Positions 16,817 to 24,947 of a DNA stretch of 64,000 nt are shown here, piece after piece. The translations under genes and the position numbers were made by a program. Within the stretch, counting starts at the first letter, position 1. Each line of letters opens with the position of its first letter. This DNA is from Caballeronia sp. NK8 (GTDB taxonomy: Bacteria; Pseudomonadota; Gammaproteobacteria; Burkholderiales; Burkholderiaceae): assembly GCF_018408855.1 (NCBI RefSeq), contig NZ_AP024326.1, positions 682,001 through 746,000 of the forward strand. Reading direction: 5' to 3'. Below the pieces are notes generated by a model. That model saw nothing but the letters and a program-made list of their open reading frames with translations, searched no databases and had not been told where the DNA came from.

Positions 16817-17707
16817 TTACTGGGCTGCCGGCAGGCTCAGACGAACGCCGAGCAACGCTTCGTAGATTTCGTTCACGCTCGTGGAGTCTTTTCCGCCGAG
16901 CCCCTTGGCACGCGCCGCGTTATAGGTTTGGAGAACCAGTTGGCCCAGCGGCATCGGCAAGTTGGAGAATTCGTCGAGGCACAGCTTGATGTCCTTGTGC
17001 ATGAGGTCGATGGCAAAATTCGCCGGGCGCTCTTCCGTGAAGAGGGTCTTCGGCAGGTAGTCGAGCATCTTGCTGCCTGCGAGACCTGCAGTCAGGACGT
17101 CGCAGAGGACGTCGAGCTTTGCGCCCGCTTTCACGCTTGCGGTCAGAACTTCGCCGAGGGCAACCGTGTTGATTGCCGTGAGAAGGTTGTGGCTGAGCTT
17201 CGTCAACTGACCTGCGCCCGTGTCACCGCAATGAACGACTCGACCTGCCAGCACGTCGAACAACGGCTTGAGCTCGTCCAGAGGCTTCGCGGAACCACCA
17301 ACCATCAGGACCAGCTTGCCGTTTTCCGCGCCGGCGACTCCACCGCTCACCGGCGAGTCGACGAACGTCACGCTCTTGGCAGCGGCTGCAGCGGCAATTT
17401 CTTTTGTCGTTGCCGGGTCGACCGTGCTGAAGTCCACGATGATGGCGCCTTCAGCAGCCGTCTTGAGAACGCCTTCGCTGCCAGTTACGGCATCACGCAG
17501 CGTCTTCGGGCTCGGCAGGCTCAGCAGGATTCGCTCGGAATCCTTCGCAGCCTCCGCGGGGCTCGTCGTCGCAATAGCGCCTTTGGCTGCCAGCGCATCC
17601 ATAGCGGCTTGGCTCGGGTCGAAGACGCGGACTTGATGACCTGCGCCAACCAGACGTGCGGCCATGCGTCCGCCCATGCGACCGATACCGATAAATGCAA
17701 CCTTCAT
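16817..17707 (-). CDS. 3-hydroxyisobutyrate dehydrogenase-family oxidoreductase
   Basis: 296-residue beta-hydroxyacid dehydrogenase. The N-terminal NAD(P) motif is MKVAFIGIGRMGGRMAARLV, the substrate motif is VDSPVSGGVAGAENGKLVLM, and the catalytic Lys lies in GAGQLTKLSHNLLTAIN. Relatives act on 3-hydroxyisobutyrate, tartronate semialdehyde, 2-(hydroxymethyl)glutarate or succinic semialdehyde. It is the first gene of the operon, with GGAGG before the ATG and promoter block B about 110 bases upstream. Next to an aldehyde dehydrogenase, a role in interconverting a semialdehyde and a hydroxyacid is likely. Confidence 0.92.
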   Translation of the reverse strand: MKVAFIGIGRMGGRMAARLVGAGHQVRVFDPSQAAMDALAAKGAIATTSPAEAAKDSERILLSLPSPKTLRDAVTGSEGVLKTAAEGAIIVDFSTVDPATTKEIAAAAAAKSVTFVDSPVSGGVAGAENGKLVLMVGGSAKPLDELKPLFDVLAGRVVHCGDTGAGQLTKLSHNLLTAINTVALGEVLTASVKAGAKLDVLCDVLTAGLAGSKMLDYLPKTLFTEERPANFAIDLMHKDIKLCLDEFSNLPMPLGQLVLQTYNAARAKGLGGKDSTSVNEIYEALLGVRLSLPAAQ

Positions 17708-17816
17708 TTGTACATCCTCCGACGAGTTCCGTTGAGTTGGGCTAGCACCGAACGTAAGTCTCGGTTCTTTAGGGGTTTCCCCGAGCGTTTTTGCTTGGTG
17801 AAGTGCCAGTGACTTG

Positions 17817-17884
17817 ACTATAAGAAGTCAAATTAAGAAAAAAAAGACGACACTTTTTGACGGTATGCGTAAGATTTGATTACG
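17817..17884 (-). promoter_or_regulatory. Promoter block B: LysR-type site and -10 box, divergent region
   Basis: On the minus strand, a dyad CGTAA-N7-TTACG (17868-17884), which contains the LysR consensus T-N11-A (17870 to 17882), is followed by GTCGTC (17851-17846), 23 bases and TATAGT (17822-17817). Measured from a start about 7 bases below the -10 box, the dyad centres near -66 and GTCGTC near -38, the usual LysR recognition and activation positions. The same block also lies just upstream of the divergent lysR-type gene, so autoregulation is likely. Confidence 0.7.
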
Positions 17885-17907
17885 ATACGTAGGAGGAGGA
17901 CATTGCA

Positions 17908-18810
17908 ATGCTGAACTTGAGTCGACTCCGGCTGCTCCACGAGTTATCGGTCCTGGGAACAATCTCCGCCGTGGCGAATGCCGTCCATCTGACCCGTCCG
18001 GCGGTGTCCCAGCAGCTTGCGCAGCTTGAAGACGAGTTAGACACGGTGCTTATCGAGCGCTCCGGGAGAGGGGTGCAGCTAACACCGGCGGGCCGGCGGC
18101 TCGTGGCAAGAGCCACTGACTTATTTCAGCTTGTTGAGGAGATTGAGGCAGAGGTCGCGGCGGCGAATGTGGAGGTGAGCGGCGAGGTCCGGATGTCTGC
18201 ATTTGGCTCTCTGGCCAGCAGTGTCGTCCCGCTCGCCGTCCAGCACTTGCTGGAGCAACATCCGCAGCTGAACGTCATTTTCACCGAGCTCGAACCATCG
18301 GAAGGACTGCGAGCAGCGGCGGCCAAGCAAACGGACCTGGCCATCGTTGATGACCTAGTGAGCGCCGAAGCATTGGCGAATGTCTTGGAATTCCGTCCGC
18401 TTTGCATAGACCATTTCGACGCTGTCGTAGCTGCCGGTCATAAACTTGCGGGACGGAAGTCTATACACCTAGCGGACCTTGCTCACGAACGATGGGCCCT
18501 CAATCAGTCTGCTGCGACGTATCACACGTTCCTCCTGAACGCGTGTTACGCCGATGGCTTCACTCCGCGGGTGACCACCAGCAGCCGGAATATGGCGGTA
18601 ACACTAGAGATGGTTCGGACAGGCGGTGCCGTAGCGGTGTTGCCGCGACTGGGCCTCCGGCAAGCGGAGAAGGACCCGGATTTCTCGGTTTTGCCGATTG
18701 ACCCAGTCTTGAATCGTCGCGTTTTCGTGGCTCTGTCGAAAGGCACTGCAAAACGGCCTGCAGTCGCCGCGGTGCTCGACGCGCTCATTTTCTGCGCCAA
18801 AGCACTCTAA
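17908..18810 (+). CDS. LysR-family transcriptional regulator of the adjacent operon
   Basis: 300 residues. The N-terminal winged helix-turn-helix reads LSRLRLLHELSVLGTISAVA with the recognition part TRPAVSQQLAQLEDELDTVL. The C-terminal effector domain follows from about residue 90 (GEVRMSAFGSLASSVVPLAV). A strong ribosome site (AGGAGGAGG) precedes the ATG. It is transcribed away from the six-gene operon with a shared 200-base control region holding promoter block B, the classical arrangement of a LysR activator and its target. The inducer is probably the pathway substrate or an intermediate. Confidence 0.92.
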   Translation: MLNLSRLRLLHELSVLGTISAVANAVHLTRPAVSQQLAQLEDELDTVLIERSGRGVQLTPAGRRLVARATDLFQLVEEIEAEVAAANVEVSGEVRMSAFGSLASSVVPLAVQHLLEQHPQLNVIFTELEPSEGLRAAAAKQTDLAIVDDLVSAEALANVLEFRPLCIDHFDAVVAAGHKLAGRKSIHLADLAHERWALNQSAATYHTFLLNACYADGFTPRVTTSSRNMAVTLEMVRTGGAVAVLPRLGLRQAEKDPDFSVLPIDPVLNRRVFVALSKGTAKRPAVAAVLDALIFCAKAL

Positions 18811-19009
18811 TTGTCCGGGTTACGAGAATGGGCAGGCACTTGTGTAAGAAGGCTCCTTTTAGATATTGGAAGAAGCTCAACTACTGTCGGAGAACTTCTT
18901 TTACAGACTTTAGCGAGTGGGGTTTATCCATGCTCAGACTACCCCACCAATCTCATTTGAATCTAGGTGACTTGCGAATTGGATGTCGCCCGCGATGGCG
19001 GGCGGCGTC

Positions 19010-20185
19010 CTAGTCAGGCTGTATCGCGACCAATTTCAGGTTCTCTTCTTGGCCCGTGCGAATTACGGCAACGAGGCGCTCAATGTCGTCGGCGTTGTTG
19101 AACATTGCCAGCGAGATGCGGATGCCGCCGCGCTCGGGAGATACCCGAACGTCGTTGCGCGCGAAATAATCCGCCCATTGGGCGACAGGCAGGTCAAGCA
19201 CGTAGATGTGGCTGCGGTGACCATGCTCGCGAGGGCCGACCACGGCGATCCCAAGAGCGTCGAGCTTGCTGAGCAAGAGGTCACCTAGCTCGGTGACGTG
19301 CAGATGAATCTTCGCGACGCCCACGCTCTCGATAAGCTTGATGGCCGCGTCAAGTGCGTGCAAGTCCGGCAAGTTCACATTCCCGAACTCAAATCGTAGC
19401 GCGTCTTCTCGCACCGCGAGGTCGTCAGGCTGGGCAATGTAGTCTGCTGGCGGATTCAGCATGCTCGACATCGCCAAGTATGTCGGACGCAGCTCGTTCA
19501 GACCCTGTGCTACGTAAAGCACGCCCAGTCCCTGTGGCACCAGCAGCCCTTTGTGAGTACCAGCGGCCAGCACAGAGATGTTAAGAGCCTTCACGTCGAG
19601 TGGAATGACGCCAACCGACTGCATCGCGTCAACGACGAGATGAATCCCTCGCCTTTTGCAAAGCTCGCCAATGCTCGCGAGGTCATGTACCTGGCCCGCG
19701 TGGAACGTCACATGGGAAAGCGTAACGACCTTGGTCCGTTCGTCGATGTGCGGTTCGAACGTCTCTGCCGTAGCGATGTGGTTATCTTTTAAAGGCGCGA
19801 ATCGAACCTCCACGCCCTTGCGCTTCAGATTTAGCCACGCATAGGCATTATTAGGGTGGTCGCCTTCGATGAGTACGACGTGGTCGCCCGCTACCAGTGG
19901 CACCGCATTGGCAGCGATATTAAGACCTTCTGACGTGTTCTTCGTGAAGGCGATTTCCAACGGCGATGCATTGAAGAAACGAGCAACCGTTGCACGGGTA
20001 TCTTCGACTCGACGGACCCACACCGGTTTGGGTCCGGCCATCTCATAACCCTCGGTCAGAAACGAGATGAGGGCGTCGCGCACTGGTAGCGAGAGCGGGG
20101 TTTGATGGGCGGAGTCCAGATAAAGCTGACGTTTCGTGACGGGAAACAGGTCGCGGATATACGCGAGCTTTTCACTAGAAATCAT
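19010..20185 (-). CDS. Class V aminotransferase-fold PLP enzyme
   Basis: 391 residues, fold-type I, class V (cysteine desulfurase/isopenicillin N epimerase-like). LYLDSAHQTPLSLPVRDALI starts the fold, AFTKNTSEGLNIAANAVPL holds the PLP phosphate, VVDAMQSVGVIPLDV has the ring-contacting Asp, and LAAGTHKGLLVPQGLGVLYV has the PLP lysine. RGGIRISLAMFNNADDIERL closes the C-terminal domain. It lies 164 bases downstream of the ABC ATPase gene on the same strand. Relatives include desulfurases, epimerases, transaminases and lyases, so the reaction is open. No strong ribosome site precedes the chosen ATG. Confidence 0.85.
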   Translation of the reverse strand: MISSEKLAYIRDLFPVTKRQLYLDSAHQTPLSLPVRDALISFLTEGYEMAGPKPVWVRRVEDTRATVARFFNASPLEIAFTKNTSEGLNIAANAVPLVAGDHVVLIEGDHPNNAYAWLNLKRKGVEVRFAPLKDNHIATAETFEPHIDERTKVVTLSHVTFHAGQVHDLASIGELCKRRGIHLVVDAMQSVGVIPLDVKALNISVLAAGTHKGLLVPQGLGVLYVAQGLNELRPTYLAMSSMLNPPADYIAQPDDLAVREDALRFEFGNVNLPDLHALDAAIKLIESVGVAKIHLHVTELGDLLLSKLDALGIAVVGPREHGHRSHIYVLDLPVAQWADYFARNDVRVSPERGGIRISLAMFNNADDIERLVAVIRTGQEENLKLVAIQPD

Positions 20186-20349
20186 TGCGTATCTTAATCA
20201 GTGTGTTTTCGGAGAACACTGGCGGAAGGCACGCCGGCTTTTTTTCACTACCATCGCAAGGTGTCGCTTACCTCATAAGCCAACGAGCACATTCTCAGCA
20301 GGCTTACGGAAGTCTGTCTCGCAAAACAAAGCTCAGTTTGGCAGCTCGT

Positions 20350-21099
20350 TCAGGCGTGGGAGAGGACCTGACCGAGGAAGTCCCGAACCCGCGGGTGCGC
20401 GTTGTCACCGAAAAACTCGGTCGGCGTGACATCGACCAGAATCTGCCCGGCATCCACGAAGATGATTCGGTCAGCAACGCGGCGGGCGAATGACATTTCA
20501 TGCGTTACACAGAGCATCGTCATACCCTCGGCGGCCAATGTCACCATCGTATCGAGGACCTCTTTCACCATCTCAGGGTCAAGCGCCGAGGTGGGTTCAT
20601 CGAACAACATCACGCTCGGACGCATGCACAGTGCTCGCGCAATAGCGACGCGCTGCTGCTGTCCGCCTGACAACTGCGGCGGATATTTTTCGGCCTGGTT
20701 CGAGACTCGCACCTTGTCGAGCAGTTGCATTGCCAGCGCCTGGGACGCCTTGGAGTCGATGCCGTGAACCTTCATCGGTGCGAGCATGCAATTTCTGAGG
20801 ACGGTGTAGTGCGGGAAGAGATTGAAGCTCTGGAAGACCATGCCGACGTGACGACGGACGTCAGCCGGACCGTACGCTGCGCTCGACTTCATGTCGCGGA
20901 CAATCACCTCGCCTTCATCGATTTCTTCGAGTCCATTGATACATCGAATCAGCGTGGATTTTCCCGAGCCCGAGGGACCGCAGATAACCACCTTTTCTCC
21001 GGCATTTACTTTCAGGTCGATGCCGTTTAGAACCGTGTGGCGCCCGAACCGCTTGACGACAGACTTGAGTTCAACGATGGGTGTGACAGATGAATTCAT
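20350..21099 (-). CDS. Polar amino acid ABC transporter, ATP-binding protein
   Basis: 249-residue ATPase of the GlnQ/GltL type. Walker A CGPSGSGKSTLIRCINGL is near residue 37, the signature is LSGGQQQRVAIARAL, Walker B is VMLFDEPTSALDPE, and the switch His lies in CVTHEMSFARRVAD. With the two permeases and binding protein upstream it forms a complete importer. The spacing of 28 bases to the permease gene supports one operon. It is intact, with no unusual residues. Confidence 0.95.
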   Translation of the reverse strand: MNSSVTPIVELKSVVKRFGRHTVLNGIDLKVNAGEKVVICGPSGSGKSTLIRCINGLEEIDEGEVIVRDMKSSAAYGPADVRRHVGMVFQSFNLFPHYTVLRNCMLAPMKVHGIDSKASQALAMQLLDKVRVSNQAEKYPPQLSGGQQQRVAIARALCMRPSVMLFDEPTSALDPEMVKEVLDTMVTLAAEGMTMLCVTHEMSFARRVADRIIFVDAGQILVDVTPTEFFGDNAHPRVRDFLGQVLSHA

Positions 21100-21127
21100 A
21101 GCTTTGCCTTCGCAATCAAAAAAGTCA

Positions 21128-21862
21128 TCAGTTTGCTGCTGTCGCCGTGACAGGCGTGACAGTTCGCACCGCCTGCTTCAGTTGTCGGCGCTTTCGAAGA
21201 TGGTCGGCCAGTTCGGCGAAACTGGAACACACCACGAAGTAGATGACCGCTGCGAAGGTGTAAAGCTCGACGAGCTTTCCATCTCTTTGAGCAATCTTCG
21301 CCGCGGCCCCCATAAAATCCGTAAGCGAGAGCACATAGACAAGAGATGTGTCCTGAAAGAGGATGATGGCCTGCGTCACCATAATCGGCACCACAGCTTT
21401 CAAGGCCTGAGGGACAATCACCAGAGAATAAGAATGCCAAGTGGAGAGGCCGAGCGCCTTAGCTCCCTCAAATTGCCCTCTGGGTACCGACAGCAGACCG
21501 GACCGAATAATCTCGCAGAAGTAAGCAGCCTCGAACAGCGTGTACGTCACAAACGCTGTCAGTTGCGGACTGATTGAGACGGACATGCCTTCGGGTGAGA
21601 ACTTCCGGAGCAGCAAGGGAACAAGGAAGAAGAACCAGAAGAGCACCATAATTAGCGGGATGGACCGCATGACCGTCACGTACGCCCACACGATTCGGTC
21701 GAGCATCGGGATTCTGAGATGCCGAATGATGGCAAGTCCTGTTCCGATGACAAGGCCGCCCAAGAACGCGACAACAGTGAGCTTAAGCGTGTACACCATG
21801 CCCTCGCCGAGAAACGGCAGGACTCGTTCAATCGCAACAAAGTCGTACGTCATCGCAGTCAT
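21128..21862 (-). CDS. Polar amino acid ABC transporter, permease 2 (GltK-like)
   Basis: 244-residue inner-membrane permease of the His/Glu/Gln/Arg/opine family. The N-terminal segment GMVYTLKLTVVAFLGGLVIG and the conserved cytoplasmic loop EIIRSGLLSVPRGQFEGAKA, followed by ALGLSTWHSY, are characteristic. About five membrane segments are visible. It follows the first permease by 18 bases and precedes the ATPase by 28. The two permeases probably form a heterodimeric channel. Confidence 0.93.
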   Translation of the reverse strand: MTAMTYDFVAIERVLPFLGEGMVYTLKLTVVAFLGGLVIGTGLAIIRHLRIPMLDRIVWAYVTVMRSIPLIMVLFWFFFLVPLLLRKFSPEGMSVSISPQLTAFVTYTLFEAAYFCEIIRSGLLSVPRGQFEGAKALGLSTWHSYSLVIVPQALKAVVPIMVTQAIILFQDTSLVYVLSLTDFMGAAAKIAQRDGKLVELYTFAAVIYFVVCSSFAELADHLRKRRQLKQAVRTVTPVTATAAN

Positions 21863-21880
21863 CTTCCCAGCTCATCAACA

Positions 21881-22588
21881 TCAAGATTTCGCCGCCGTCG
21901 CGTACCTGCTGGAGACGCCAACTGCAGTCCAGTAGATAAGCAGCGACAACACAAAATAGGTAAGCGTCACGACACCAAAGGCTTCGAACGTTCGAAAGGT
22001 GAACTCATTCATCTGCTGTGCTTGTGCGGTGAGGTCGAGAAGGCCAATCGTCATCGCAACCGACGTGTTCTTGAGCAGCGCCAGTGCTTCGCTGGTAAGC
22101 GATGGAGCCATCGTCCGAAGTGCCTGGGGAATGAGCACACACGCATACTGATTCCACGACGATAGTCCGAGGGCGTAACCGGCCTCACGCTGTCCCTTCG
22201 GCAATGATTGAATACCCGCCCGTACCTGTTCCGCGACTCGAGCCCCCGTGTACAGTCCGATAGCAATCAGCGCGGGAACGAAGCTCGCCCAAGGGGGAGC
22301 CATACTTTTGATGGCAGCGCCCAGAGAAGCCGGTACGACCTCTGGGAAAACGAAGTACCAGAGAAAGGCTTGCAGTAACAGCGGGATATTTCGGAACACC
22401 TGTACGTATGCTCGGCTCAATGCTCGCGCCAGGCTGTTGTTCACCGTTCTTCCGCAGCCCACCAATACGCCGAAGAAGGCTGCAATCAACGCCGCACCGA
22501 ACCACAGAATCACGGTCCACATCAAGCCCGACAAGAGCCAGTTGATGTAGTGGTTTCCGTCTACGGTTGTTTCGAATAGCAGGATCAT
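21881..22588 (-). CDS. Polar amino acid ABC transporter, permease 1 (GltJ-like)
   Basis: 235-residue permease, paired with the downstream one. It has a long N-terminal segment (WLLSGLMWTVILWFGAALIA), YVQVFRNIPLLLQAFLWYFV, and the ATPase-contacting loop EQVRAGIQSLPKGQREAGYA with LGLSSWNQYA. The GltJ-type periplasmic extension between segments is partly kept (VPASLGAAIKSMAPPWASFV). It lies 48 bases after the binding protein stop. Glutamate/aspartate-type transporters are the closest family, consistent with a glutamate-like substrate. Confidence 0.93.
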   Translation of the reverse strand: MILLFETTVDGNHYINWLLSGLMWTVILWFGAALIAAFFGVLVGCGRTVNNSLARALSRAYVQVFRNIPLLLQAFLWYFVFPEVVPASLGAAIKSMAPPWASFVPALIAIGLYTGARVAEQVRAGIQSLPKGQREAGYALGLSSWNQYACVLIPQALRTMAPSLTSEALALLKNTSVAMTIGLLDLTAQAQQMNEFTFRTFEAFGVVTLTYFVLSLLIYWTAVGVSSRYATAAKS

Positions 22589-22636
22589 GGGGTGCTGTCT
22601 CCATGAGGGGCGCCGTGCTGACGCCCGTGATGTGGC

Positions 22637-23527
22637 TTACGAAGGTACCTTGTCGCTCGGGTTCTTCACCCGTTCTTTCAGGTCATCGCTCATCGGAAAA
22701 TCGAGCTTGATGCCACGCGGAGGAATCGCGTCCTCGAACCACTTCTTATAGATTTGGTTGAATTCCCCGGAGGCCATCAGCGACTTGAGCGTGTCGTCGA
22801 CGACCTTCTTGAAGGCAGGGTCGTCCTTCGCAATCATCAACCCGTAGGCAAGCGAGTTATAGGACTCAGGGAGGAAAGCGAATCCTGCCGGATTCGATGC
22901 ATCCGCCTTCTTCGCTGCCAGCAAGATGTCATCCTCGATGAACGCAGCAGCCCGGCCGTTCTCAAGGGTGAGCATCGACTCGCCATGGTCGTGTGCCGGG
23001 ATGAACTTCAAATCCAGGCCATTTTTTTCACTGATTTCCTTAGCGAACTGCAAGGCGTTCGAGCCCTGGGTGTAGACGACAGTTTTGCCCTTCAGGTCTG
23101 CCGCCGTCTTGATACCGGAATTGGCCTTGACAAGCCATTTCGTGTGGCTGACGAAGGTTGCAACTGAGAAGCCAACCTGCTTTTGACGCTCCAGGCTGTT
23201 TGTCGTACTCGCGCATTCGATATCGATGTTGCCGTTGTTCACAAGCGCGATACGGTTGGCTGAGGTCACGGGGACGTCCGTGACTTTGAGGTTCGGTATG
23301 GACTGCTTCAGCTTGTCGACGACTTTCATGCAGAGGTCGACCGAATAGCCAACGTACTTTTGGTTCTGGTCGAGGTACGAAAACGGCACAGAAGCGTCGC
23401 GCACGCCCAGACGAATCTCTCCGGTGCTTTTGATTTTGGCCAGCGTGTCAGCTGCCTGCGCCTGATGCGAGAGAAGAACGCTCACGGAAGCGATGAGAAC
23501 GGCGCGTGAGAAGAATCGGTACCCCAT
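22637..23527 (-). CDS. Periplasmic amino acid-binding protein of the ABC transporter (GltI-like)
   Basis: 296 residues from the ATG at 23527. Residues 1-25 (MGYRFFSRAVLIASVSVLLS then HQAQA) form a cleavable signal peptide. The mature part has the SBP type 3 signature, with GEIRLGVRDASVPFSYLDQN, YVGYSVDLCMKVVDKLKQ and the hinge segment TVVYTQGSNALQFAKEISE. AAGGAG precedes this start. The longer upstream frame would contain the promoter, so it is rejected. It binds the substrate in the periplasm and delivers it to the two permeases. Promoter block C lies about 90 bases upstream. Confidence 0.93.
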   Translation of the reverse strand: MGYRFFSRAVLIASVSVLLSHQAQAADTLAKIKSTGEIRLGVRDASVPFSYLDQNQKYVGYSVDLCMKVVDKLKQSIPNLKVTDVPVTSANRIALVNNGNIDIECASTTNSLERQKQVGFSVATFVSHTKWLVKANSGIKTAADLKGKTVVYTQGSNALQFAKEISEKNGLDLKFIPAHDHGESMLTLENGRAAAFIEDDILLAAKKADASNPAGFAFLPESYNSLAYGLMIAKDDPAFKKVVDDTLKSLMASGEFNQIYKKWFEDAIPPRGIKLDFPMSDDLKERVKNPSDKVPS

Positions 23528-23617
23528 GTTTTTTAACTCCTTAGCAAGACTGCGCTGCCAAACTTGGTCCCCGGTACGCTCGGGTATTCGTGGCGCTCTT
23601 CTGGAGCGCGCAAGAAA

Positions 23618-23685
23618 AATGTAGGCGGGCAAAAACAAGAAGAAAAGACGACACGTTCTTTCCAAATAGGTAAAAAAATTTTTCC
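23618..23685 (-). promoter_or_regulatory. Promoter block C: LysR-type site upstream of the ABC operon
   Basis: On the minus strand, a dyad (plus-strand GGTAAAAAAATTTTTCC, 23669-23685) is followed by 16 bases, GTCGTC (23652-23647), 23 bases and TACATT (23623-23618). Spacing equals that of blocks A and B, although the dyad sequence is more A/T-rich. This suggests the same LysR protein controls the transporter. Confidence 0.6.
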
Positions 23686-24344
23686 ATTCGTCGGCTTCCT
23701 ATCGCCGCGCGCGATGGGATAAGGCTCTGCGGGCGGGGTGCCGGCGCGCGGCATGCGTTCGGAGGGTGTCTCAATGAGGGAAAATGCGGGTGGAGAGGAG
23801 CTGCGGGACGCAGCCCGACGACAGCTCGAAAGGGGAGACGATTCCGGCTAAATGTCGCGACTGCGGTCGAGTCCAATGTGTGCCGGCATGGCCCGCAGAG
23901 GCCTTAGTACGAGCACAAGCAAATGCGCCTGAAGTTTCGCGGCCGTGCCTTCTGCTACGAATGCTTAACGCCGGAGGGCTCTCTTGAGGTCCTCGCCGCA
24001 ACATCGTCTATTCGCCCATTTGCGTCGATATCATCGCCCGTGGAATCACAGACGAAGGGCTGCGGCACTGTCATGCGAGCCAAGCCTAGAATAGGCGTTT
24101 CTCTACGAGAGAAAGAGGAGGCATTCGTCCCGTGATTCCGAGTGCAAAGCATCGACTGCGCGGAGGTGCCATGCCCGGCACCGGGCTGCGACGCTGCTGC
24201 CTCGAACGGTCTTAACAATGACAAGTTGTCTCCCCAATGACATCGCTGACGCGCGGTCTCCGGTCAGCTGAGCGTATAGTCTGCGCCGCAATTGGGACAT
24301 TTTTTGTCGCTGTTCGCTAGAAAGGTAGGCAGGAGCGAGAAAAG
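23686..24344 (+). other. Intergenic, with possible frameshifted zinc-ribbon remnant
   Basis: No intact gene. On the plus strand, one frame from 23784 gives PAKCRDCGRVQCVPAWPAEA, and a second frame from 23923 gives LKFRGRAFCYECLTPEGSL. Two CxxC pairs about 35 residues apart would make a treble-clef or ribbon zinc site if joined by a frameshift. The evidence is thin. The rest shows nothing. Confidence 0.25.
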
Positions 24345-24572
24345 CTAGTGAAGCGATTTGCCTGCAAGCAGTCCGTCGAACGCGTCGCGCGCTGACTGGA
24401 GTTCTGTTATTGCTGAGGATAGCCGGGCAAGCGCCAACGTGCGACCTGCCTCGCCCGTTCCTGCATTGAACTGCTCTTCGAGAGCTTGGGAAGCCGACTG
24501 TACTTCTCTCGCGGCGTGCGCTACGCGCTCGACTGCGGCAGCTTCGTCGCTTTTTCGTTCTGTCTGTCCCAT
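24345..24572 (-). CDS. Small helical protein of unknown function
   Basis: 75 residues, predicted almost wholly alpha-helical and charged (VERVAHAAREVQSASQALEE, then LALARLSSAITELQSARDAF). Heptad-like spacing suggests a coiled coil. There is no signal peptide or Cys. The ribosome site is weak (GAAAG). It lies upstream of a gene desert and 63 bases after the cyclic-phosphate receiver-like gene on the same strand, so co-transcription is possible. Function unknown. Confidence 0.5.
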   Translation of the reverse strand: MGQTERKSDEAAAVERVAHAAREVQSASQALEEQFNAGTGEAGRTLALARLSSAITELQSARDAFDGLLAGKSLH

Positions 24573-24635
24573 CCGAGCTTTCTACGGTTGTTCGATGCTC
24601 CCCTCTTGCACACACGTGTACGGGTCAGTTTCCGG

Positions 24636-24947
24636 TCAGAGCGGTTTGTGATTCTGTCTGGCAACAAGGCGTTCGATGGCGAGTACGCCGGATTCCGTTT
24701 TCGCACGTGCCGAGCTGTTCGCAGAGTGTACGAAGATTTTGGGCGGCCGGAAGGCTCGAAGCGCGACGGCCTCCTCTATCCAGAGGATGACATCGTAGCC
24801 CGTTCCTCGCGAGTCGTCGCCGAGGTCGTGGTCAAGGCTAATCTCCTCGACGGCTCCGGTTTCGAGCAGCCTGATTGCCTCGTGCGGCCAGTAGACGCGA
24901 GTCCAACCTTCCGGAGTGACCCGCTCATCGTCGAGAAAGACCTTCAT
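24636..24947 (-). CDS. Cyclic-phosphate-processing receiver-domain protein (cREC)
   Basis: 103 residues from the ATG at 24947. MKVFLDDERVTPEGWTRVYW at the start, EISLDHDLGDDSRGTGYDVI in the middle and PKIFVHSANSSARAK match the cREC family. These are receiver-like domains with an acidic pocket (LDDER, LDHDLGDD) proposed from comparative genomics to process cyclic-phosphate ends or cyclic nucleotides; they are not classical phosphotransfer receivers. The start overlaps the stop of the upstream CxxC protein (ATGA), so the two are coupled. The longer start at 25007 would run deep into that gene. Confidence 0.8.
   Translation of the reverse strand: MKVFLDDERVTPEGWTRVYWPHEAIRLLETGAVEEISLDHDLGDDSRGTGYDVILWIEEAVALRAFRPPKIFVHSANSSARAKTESGVLAIERLVARQNHKPL

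Noticed and set aside
16037..17812. 591-codon plus-strand frame over the dehydrogenase genes
   Set aside because: Antisense shadow of two well-supported genes. It is full of Cys, Arg and His in no domain-like order.
18820..18890. A fourth promoter block like A-C (ATTGGAAGAAGCTCAACTACTG)
   Set aside because: The dyad half resembles block A, but GTCGTC and the -10 box are absent at the right spacing, and it would fire antisense into the lysR gene.
23528..23665. Longer N-terminus for the binding protein (start at 23665)
   Set aside because: It would overlap the GTCGTC and -10 elements, whereas the signal peptide and AAGGAG site favour 23527.
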